NCBI GenBank assembly: GCA_052033915.1
Contig: JBPOJF010000011.1
Span: forward strand, 1 to 64,000
Direction: 5' to 3'
DNA: 64,000 bases
Source: CALMZY01 sp052033915
GTDB taxonomy: Bacteria > Verrucomicrobiota > Kiritimatiellia > CAIQIC01 > JAGNIJ01
In this document: positions 59,872-64,000 of the stretch, piece by piece
How the letters are laid out: each line of letters opens with the position of its first letter
Numbering within the stretch: the stretch's first letter is position 1
Notes under the pieces: model-generated
The model's input: the letters and a program-made list of their open reading frames with translations, nothing else
Told to the model about the DNA's origin: nothing
The model's database searches: none
Program-made: the position numbers and the translations under genes

Positions 59872-60068
59872 CTGCCTCCGGCCGTTGTTTCCACTTCGGC
59901 CTGGGCGGTTGCCGCGCCGGCTGCGGAAGGAGCGGAAGTCGCTTCCTCGACGGGCTCGAAGCTCTCGGGGCCCACGGCGCAGACGGGACACAGATCGGGC
60001 GGTGCATCGCCGTGGTGGATATAGCCGCAGACGACGCACCGCCATGATGTGGAGCTTTTGCCGGTCAC
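59868..60068 (-). CDS. Rubredoxin-like mini protein
   Basis: 66 residues from a GTG that overlaps the TGA of the rubrerythrin gene. The iron site is two C-x2-C pairs: WRCVVCGYIH and DLCPVCAVG; the rest is an Ala/Glu/Thr-rich tail ending TTAGGS. It resembles the rubredoxin domain of rubrerythrins and probably passes electrons to the rubrerythrin encoded upstream. Its stop codon lies in the inverted repeat at 59853-59871. Confidence 0.82.
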   Translation of the reverse strand: MTGKSSTSWRCVVCGYIHHGDAPPDLCPVCAVGPESFEPVEEATSAPSAAGAATAQAEVETTAGGS

Positions 60069-60565
60069 TTGATTTCGACGTACTTGTTTTTCGGAACGCC
60101 GCAGATCGGGCATTTCTCGGGAAGAACGCCGATTTCCACGTCGCCGCAGATCGGGCAGAGATAGACGACCGCGTTCGTCAGGTCCTGACCGTTCTTCACC
60201 ATGTCCAGCGCCTTCTGGTAGAGATCGTAGTGAACCTTCTCCGCGGCCATGGCGAACTCGAAAGCACGAATCGCGGCCTTGTTGTTTTCCGCCTTCGCCT
60301 CTGCCAGGAATTTCGGATACATCTGCTGGAACTCGTATTCCTCCCCGTCGCGCGCGACGACCAGGTTCTCGGCCGTGCTCTTGATTCCGCCCATGAGGTC
60401 CAGTTGCTTGAGGGCGTGAACGGTCTCCGCCTCCGCGATTGCGCGAAACAGTTTTGCGACCTGCGGGAACCCCTCCGCTTCCGCCTTTTTCGCAAACGCC
60501 GTGTACTTCCGGTTCGCCTGGCTCTCGCCGGCGAATCCTTCTTTCAGATTCTCCATGGTTGCCAT
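60065..60565 (-). CDS. Rubrerythrin
   Basis: 166 residues from ATG 60565 with GAGGAGA upstream. The ferritin-like diiron domain has GFAGESQANRKYTAFAKKAE, FRAIAEAETVHALKQ and FAMAAEKVHYDLYQKAL; the C-terminal rubredoxin domain has YLCPICGDVE and EKCPICGVPK. It reduces peroxide in anaerobes and microaerophiles. Coupled by a four-base overlap to a separate rubredoxin-like gene. Confidence 0.95.
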   Translation of the reverse strand: MATMENLKEGFAGESQANRKYTAFAKKAEAEGFPQVAKLFRAIAEAETVHALKQLDLMGGIKSTAENLVVARDGEEYEFQQMYPKFLAEAKAENNKAAIRAFEFAMAAEKVHYDLYQKALDMVKNGQDLTNAVVYLCPICGDVEIGVLPEKCPICGVPKNKYVEIK

Positions 60566-60690
60566 ATGTGTCTCCTCGTGTTTGTTCACCCCTTGTTCGG
60601 TGGGGATGGTGAGAAAACATACATCCGAAATCAAGCTCTGCAAGTTCGCAGGGCCTGTAAATCATCGTCAACCGGTTATTGAGTTTTTCC

Positions 60691-60714
60691 GGCGCAAGGA
60701 GTATTCCTTGCGCC
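60691..60714 (+). promoter_or_regulatory. Perfect hairpin covering the ribosome binding site of the SAM hydrolase-like gene
   Basis: GGCGCAAGGA (60691-60700), loop GTAT, TCCTTGCGCC (60705-60714) form a 10-bp stem that ends one base before the GTG start at 60716. The only AAGGAG is inside the 5' arm, so folding would hide it. No T-run follows. Confidence 0.6.
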
Positions 60715-60715
60715 C

Positions 60716-61585
60716 GTGAAGGCGGAACGGACGATTGTCACGTTTTTGACCGATTTTGGCGCGGCGGATGCATACGTTGCCGCGATGAAGGGCGTGGTTC
60801 TTTCGCTCGCGCCGCAGGCGACGCTGGTTGACATCTCCCACGAGATTCCCCCGCAGGACATCCGCGCCGGCGCGTGGGTTCTCGGGCAGGCCTGGAGTTC
60901 CTTCCCGGCGGGGACGATCCACGTCGCCGTGATTGATCCCGGAGTGGGAACGGACCGGAAAGCGCTGCTTGTCGAAGCGGACGGGCAATTGTTTCTCGGG
61001 CCGGACAACGGGTTGCTGTCGTGGGTGCTCAAGCAGGCCGGGCAGGTCGCGCTGCGGACACTCCGCCCGGAGGTGCATCGGCCGGGCGAGGCGTCGGCGA
61101 CGTTTCACGGGCGCGACGTTTTCGCGCACGCGGCCGGACGGCTGGCGAGCGGGCGCGCGACGGCGACGGACCTCTCGGAGAAGACCGACTCGGTCATCAT
61201 GCCGCCGTGGGCGAGGGTTGCCGTGGAGCGCGACCGGATCGTCGGCGAGGTCGTGCATATCGACCGCTTCGGCAACCTGGTCACGAACATCCAGCGGAAG
61301 CAGATGGAGGAAGCGCGCTGGCCGCGATTTGCGATCCAGGCGGGGGCGTTGTCGAACGTACGGCTTTGCCGCACGTACGGCGACGTGAAGGCGGGCGAAC
61401 TGATTGCTCTGTTCGGCTCATCCGGCACGCTGGAACTTGCCGTCGCCGGCGGATCGGCGGCGGCAAACACGCATCTGGCGCGCGGCGCGATGGTCACCGT
61501 GGCGTGCGGCCTCGACGGCGGCCTTCCGCCGCATCCGGCTGCGGAAACCCCAGCGCCTGCCTGCCGGAAAACAGACGGGTCCTGA
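60716..61585 (+). CDS. SAM hydrolase / SAM-dependent halogenase-like protein (DUF62)
   Basis: 289 residues from a GTG. Family motifs: TFLTDFGAADAYVAAMKGV, VDISHEIPPQDIRAGAWVL, VAVIDPGVGTDRKAL, LGPDNGLLSWVL, FHGRDVFAHAAGRL and VHIDRFGNLVTNI. The D-R-H triad typical of SAM hydroxide adenosyltransferases (Asp in TDFG, Arg in FHGRD, His in VHIDRFGN) is present, whereas halogenases lack it, so hydrolysis of SAM to adenosine and methionine is more likely. A strong hairpin covers its start region. Confidence 0.9.
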   Translation: MKAERTIVTFLTDFGAADAYVAAMKGVVLSLAPQATLVDISHEIPPQDIRAGAWVLGQAWSSFPAGTIHVAVIDPGVGTDRKALLVEADGQLFLGPDNGLLSWVLKQAGQVALRTLRPEVHRPGEASATFHGRDVFAHAAGRLASGRATATDLSEKTDSVIMPPWARVAVERDRIVGEVVHIDRFGNLVTNIQRKQMEEARWPRFAIQAGALSNVRLCRTYGDVKAGELIALFGSSGTLELAVAGGSAAANTHLARGAMVTVACGLDGGLPPHPAAETPAPACRKTDGS

Positions 61586-61667
61586 CACCGATTGTGCATA
61601 CTTGTAGTGCGGCGTCGCATGCGTCACTATGTGCCGCAGGCGCTTGTTATGGCTGGGGGAAAAATCC

Positions 61668-64000
61668 ATGAGAGCACGACTTGTCACGCTGACTTGTTTT
61701 CTCTTTTCCGTCGCGGTTGCGCAGGCCGCGGTCTGGTATGTGTCGCCCTCGGGCAGTGACGCCGCGGACGGCACGAACTGGGCGACGGCCAAGGCCACGA
61801 TCCAGGCGGGCGTGAACGCCGCGGCGGCGGGCGACACGGTGCTGGTGACGAACGGCTGGTACGAGACCGGCGGGCAGAAGGCGTCGGGCAGTTCGCTGAC
61901 CAACCGCGTGTGCGTGACGCAAGCCGTCGCCGTGGTCAGCGTGAACGGGCCGGAGGTGACGACCATTGCCGGCCGCGCGACGAACGGGGGGCTCGCGGTG
62001 CGCGGTGTGTATCTGAGCAACGGGGCGGTTCTGCACGGGTTTACGGTCACGCGCGGCGCCACGCGGACATCCGGAAGTTATCTCGACATGTGCGCCGGCG
62101 GCATCCTGTGCGTTGCGGGGACCAATGTCGTCGTCTCCAACTGTGTCATCGCGGGCAACTCCGCCGCGAGCATGGGTGGAGGAATCTACGACGGCCTCGT
62201 TGTGAATTGCACGCTGGCGTCAAACGCGGCGCCCTATGGCGGCGGCTGTTCGCTGAGCGTCGTGCGCGACAGTCAGGTGCGGGGCAACTCGGCGGACTCT
62301 TACGGCGGTGGAGGCTACGGCGCCGCGTTCTGGAACTGCATGATCGTCTCGAACGCGGCGACGGAAGAGGGGGGCGGAGTCTATGACTCCACGGCGGTCA
62401 ACTGCCTCCTGACCGGAAACGCGGCGCGATACGGCGGGGGCGGTGTGTACGGCTATCTTTACGGTTGCACCGTGGTCGGCAACACCGCGAGGGAAATGGG
62501 CGGCGGCGCGATTGCGGCAAACGCGCGGAACAGCATCCTGTATCACAACAGCGCGCCCGAGGCGTCGAACGATTACGCCAACACGTTGTCGTTCTGCTGC
62601 ACCGCGCCGCCGGTCGCCGGCGAGGGCAACCTCGATGCCGATCCGATGCTGTTGTGTCGCGCGAATCCGCGGCTCCGGGCCGGGTCGCCGTGCATTGACG
62701 CAGGGACAAACCTGCCCTGGGTGATCGGCGGGCAGGATCTCGCGGACCGGCCGAGGCTGATCGGCGAACGCCTGGACCTGGGCGCGTACGAATTTCAGGA
62801 AGACGGGGCAACCGGCGTCATCAGCGCGGCGATCGGGGTGCCGTGGACGAACGCGGCCGTTCTGTTTCCAACGCCGTTCCAGGCGGACATCCAGGGCGAG
62901 GCCGTCGGCTTCGCGTGGTCGTGGGGCGACGGCGGGGCGGTTGCGAACGAGGAGCGGGTGGAGCACGCGTTTGCGACCGCGGGCGTTTATCAGGTGGTGC
63001 TGACGGCGTCGAACCGGACGGTGACCGCGGCGGCCACCGTCACTGTGACCGTCGTGGAGAACGCGGTCTACTACGTGTCGCCCGGCGCGGGCCATGTGTC
63101 GCCGTTCACCAACTGGTCGGATGCGGCGACGGATATTCAGTCGGCCGTGGATGTCGCGGCGGCGGGTGGGCGGGTCCTTGTGAGCAACGGGACGTATTCG
63201 ACCGGCGGCGCGGCGGGCTATCCGGCGTCGAGCCGACTGACGAACCGCGTGGCGATTTACCGGCCGATGACGGTGCAGAGCGTGAACGGGCCGGACGTGA
63301 CCTTCATCGTGGGCCGGCGCGACGCGGCGACGAACGGGCCGGCGGCGGTGCGCGGCGTGTACCTCGCGGACGGCGCGTCGCTGATCGGGTTCACGGTGAC
63401 GAACGGCGCGACTCTGGCCGGCGGAAACCTGACGAACGAGTTGAGCGGCGCGGGAATCCTGTGCGCCGGGTCCGGTTGTACGATCTCGAACTGCGTGGTG
63501 AGGAACGGCATTGCGAAAGGCGGGGGCGGAGGCGTGTGGGGCGGTCGGCTGTGGAACAGCCTCGTGATGGCGAACGCTGCGAGCAACGGCGCCGGCGCGT
63601 ATGGCGCGTCGCTGGTGGATTCGATCCTGGAGCGGAATTCGGCGCGGCATAGCGGAGGCGGAGCATACGGCGGAACGCTGTCGGGCTGCATGGTGACCGG
63701 CAACTACGCGAACGGATGGGGCGGCGGCTTGTGGGGCGGCACGTGCTCCAACGGCGCGCTTGTGGACAATAGAGGGGACAGCGGCGGCGGCGGCGCGTAC
63801 CGGAGCTTGCTCGTCGATTGCTCCCTCTCAAGCAATATCTCAAAGTGGGGTTCGGGCGGCGGGTTGTCGGGAGGGATCGCGAGCAACTGTGTGTTCTCCT
63901 CGAATTGGGCCCGCGATGGCGGCGGGGCCTGCGAGAGCGCTCTGTTCAACTGTGTCCTGTCGAACAACACGTCCGCGGGATTCGGAGGCGGCGCCTACGG
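61668..64000 (+). CDS. Giant exported beta-helix protein with PKD domain (runs off the right edge)
   Basis: 777 visible residues, open at the edge. Signal peptide (RLVTLTCFLFSVAVAQAA), then a module starting YVSPSGSDAADGTNWATA, a parallel beta-helix with repeated GGGxY/N-C motifs (SNCVIAGNSAASMGGGIY, AFWNCMIVSNAA), and LDLGAYEF. A PKD-type domain (GFAWSWGDGGAV, FATAGVYQVVLTASN) separates it from a second copy of the same module (YYVSPGAGHVSPFTNWSDA). The repeats resemble polymorphic outer-membrane or pectate-lyase-like proteins. Probably a surface adhesin or polysaccharide-active protein; the C-terminal anchor is outside the window. Confidence 0.85.
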   Translation, partial: MRARLVTLTCFLFSVAVAQAAVWYVSPSGSDAADGTNWATAKATIQAGVNAAAAGDTVLVTNGWYETGGQKASGSSLTNRVCVTQAVAVVSVNGPEVTTIAGRATNGGLAVRGVYLSNGAVLHGFTVTRGATRTSGSYLDMCAGGILCVAGTNVVVSNCVIAGNSAASMGGGIYDGLVVNCTLASNAAPYGGGCSLSVVRDSQVRGNSADSYGGGGYGAAFWNCMIVSNAATEEGGGVYDSTAVNCLLTGNAARYGGGGVYGYLYGCTVVGNTAREMGGGAIAANARNSILYHNSAPEASNDYANTLSFCCTAPPVAGEGNLDADPMLLCRANPRLRAGSPCIDAGTNLPWVIGGQDLADRPRLIGERLDLGAYEFQEDGATGVISAAIGVPWTNAAVLFPTPFQADIQGEAVGFAWSWGDGGAVANEERVEHAFATAGVYQVVLTASNRTVTAAATVTVTVVENAVYYVSPGAGHVSPFTNWSDAATDIQSAVDVAAAGGRVLVSNGTYSTGGAAGYPASSRLTNRVAIYRPMTVQSVNGPDVTFIVGRRDAATNGPAAVRGVYLADGASLIGFTVTNGATLAGGNLTNELSGAGILCAGSGCTISNCVVRNGIAKGGGGGVWGGRLWNSLVMANAASNGAGAYGASLVDSILERNSARHSGGGAYGGTLSGCMVTGNYANGWGGGLWGGTCSNGALVDNRGDSGGGGAYRSLLVDCSLSSNISKWGSGGGLSGGIASNCVFSSNWARDGGGACESALFNCVLSNNTSAGFGGGAY

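Noticed and set aside
60691..60714. Hairpin as an intrinsic terminator
   Set aside because: No T-run on either strand, and the flanking genes diverge, so there is no transcript to end here.

Overview
The window is a contiguous stretch of a GC-rich bacterial chromosome with densely packed, mostly housekeeping genes, many joined by 4-base ATGA-type overlaps. The best lineage guess is the PVC superphylum, near Verrucomicrobiota/Kiritimatiellota. The main reason is a five-gene pilus-like locus (1271-8681) with the content of Akkermansia Amuc_1102 to Amuc_1098. Supporting signs are very large secreted beta-helix proteins, a W-P-rich repeat protein beside an Mla transporter, and an ODC plus homospermidine synthase pair. 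The assignment is inference; no rRNA gene is present.

Layout. 1-984: start of a secreted carbohydrate-binding-like protein that leaves the left edge. 1271-8681: pilus/secretin locus. 8836-20395: a 5'-3' exonuclease, a polytopic membrane protein, coaE, rho, tig-clpP-clpX, a 5'-nucleotidase and an O-antigen ligase-like protein. 20366-24015: CCA-adding enzyme, TlpA-like thioredoxin and DsbD. 24044-25682: a decayed SOS region with a mini zinc-ribbon gene, lexA under a GAAC-N4-GTTC operator, a GxxExxY pseudogene framed by inverted repeats, a gutted Y-family polymerase and a LapA-like mini protein. 25704-30830: sirtuin, W-P repeat protein and Mla-type lipid transporter (mlaE-F-D). 30832-37833: guaB, adenosine deaminase, lplA, lpdA and a GT39-like transferase.

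38083-44999 is a complete biotin locus: bioF, a bioH-bioC fusion, bioD, rlmN and bioA leftward, bioB rightward, with a perfect palindrome between bioF and bioB. 45018-49583 holds a radical-SAM protein, nadA, and the ornithine decarboxylase plus homospermidine synthase pair. 50006-51358 is accessory: the C-terminal end of an Rhs protein with a translationally coupled exported partner, next to tRNA-Leu(CAA). 51496-57731 contains small unknowns, a DUF4380-like protein and a flotillin/NfeD/polymer-forming membrane operon. 57984-61585 has folM-like, folB and folE, rubredoxin/rubrerythrin and a SAM hydrolase-like gene. From 61668 a giant PKD/beta-helix exoprotein runs off the right edge.

The unusual material is mostly small-scale: two inverted-repeat elements whose end coincides with the TAA stop of a neighbouring gene (24887-25223 and 59767-59871), two protein-level 3'-end remnants of the gene just upstream (18841-18924 and 37920-38058), a deletion-ridden lexA-linked polymerase, and the Rhs tip/partner pair. 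No CRISPR array, integrase or transposase was seen.
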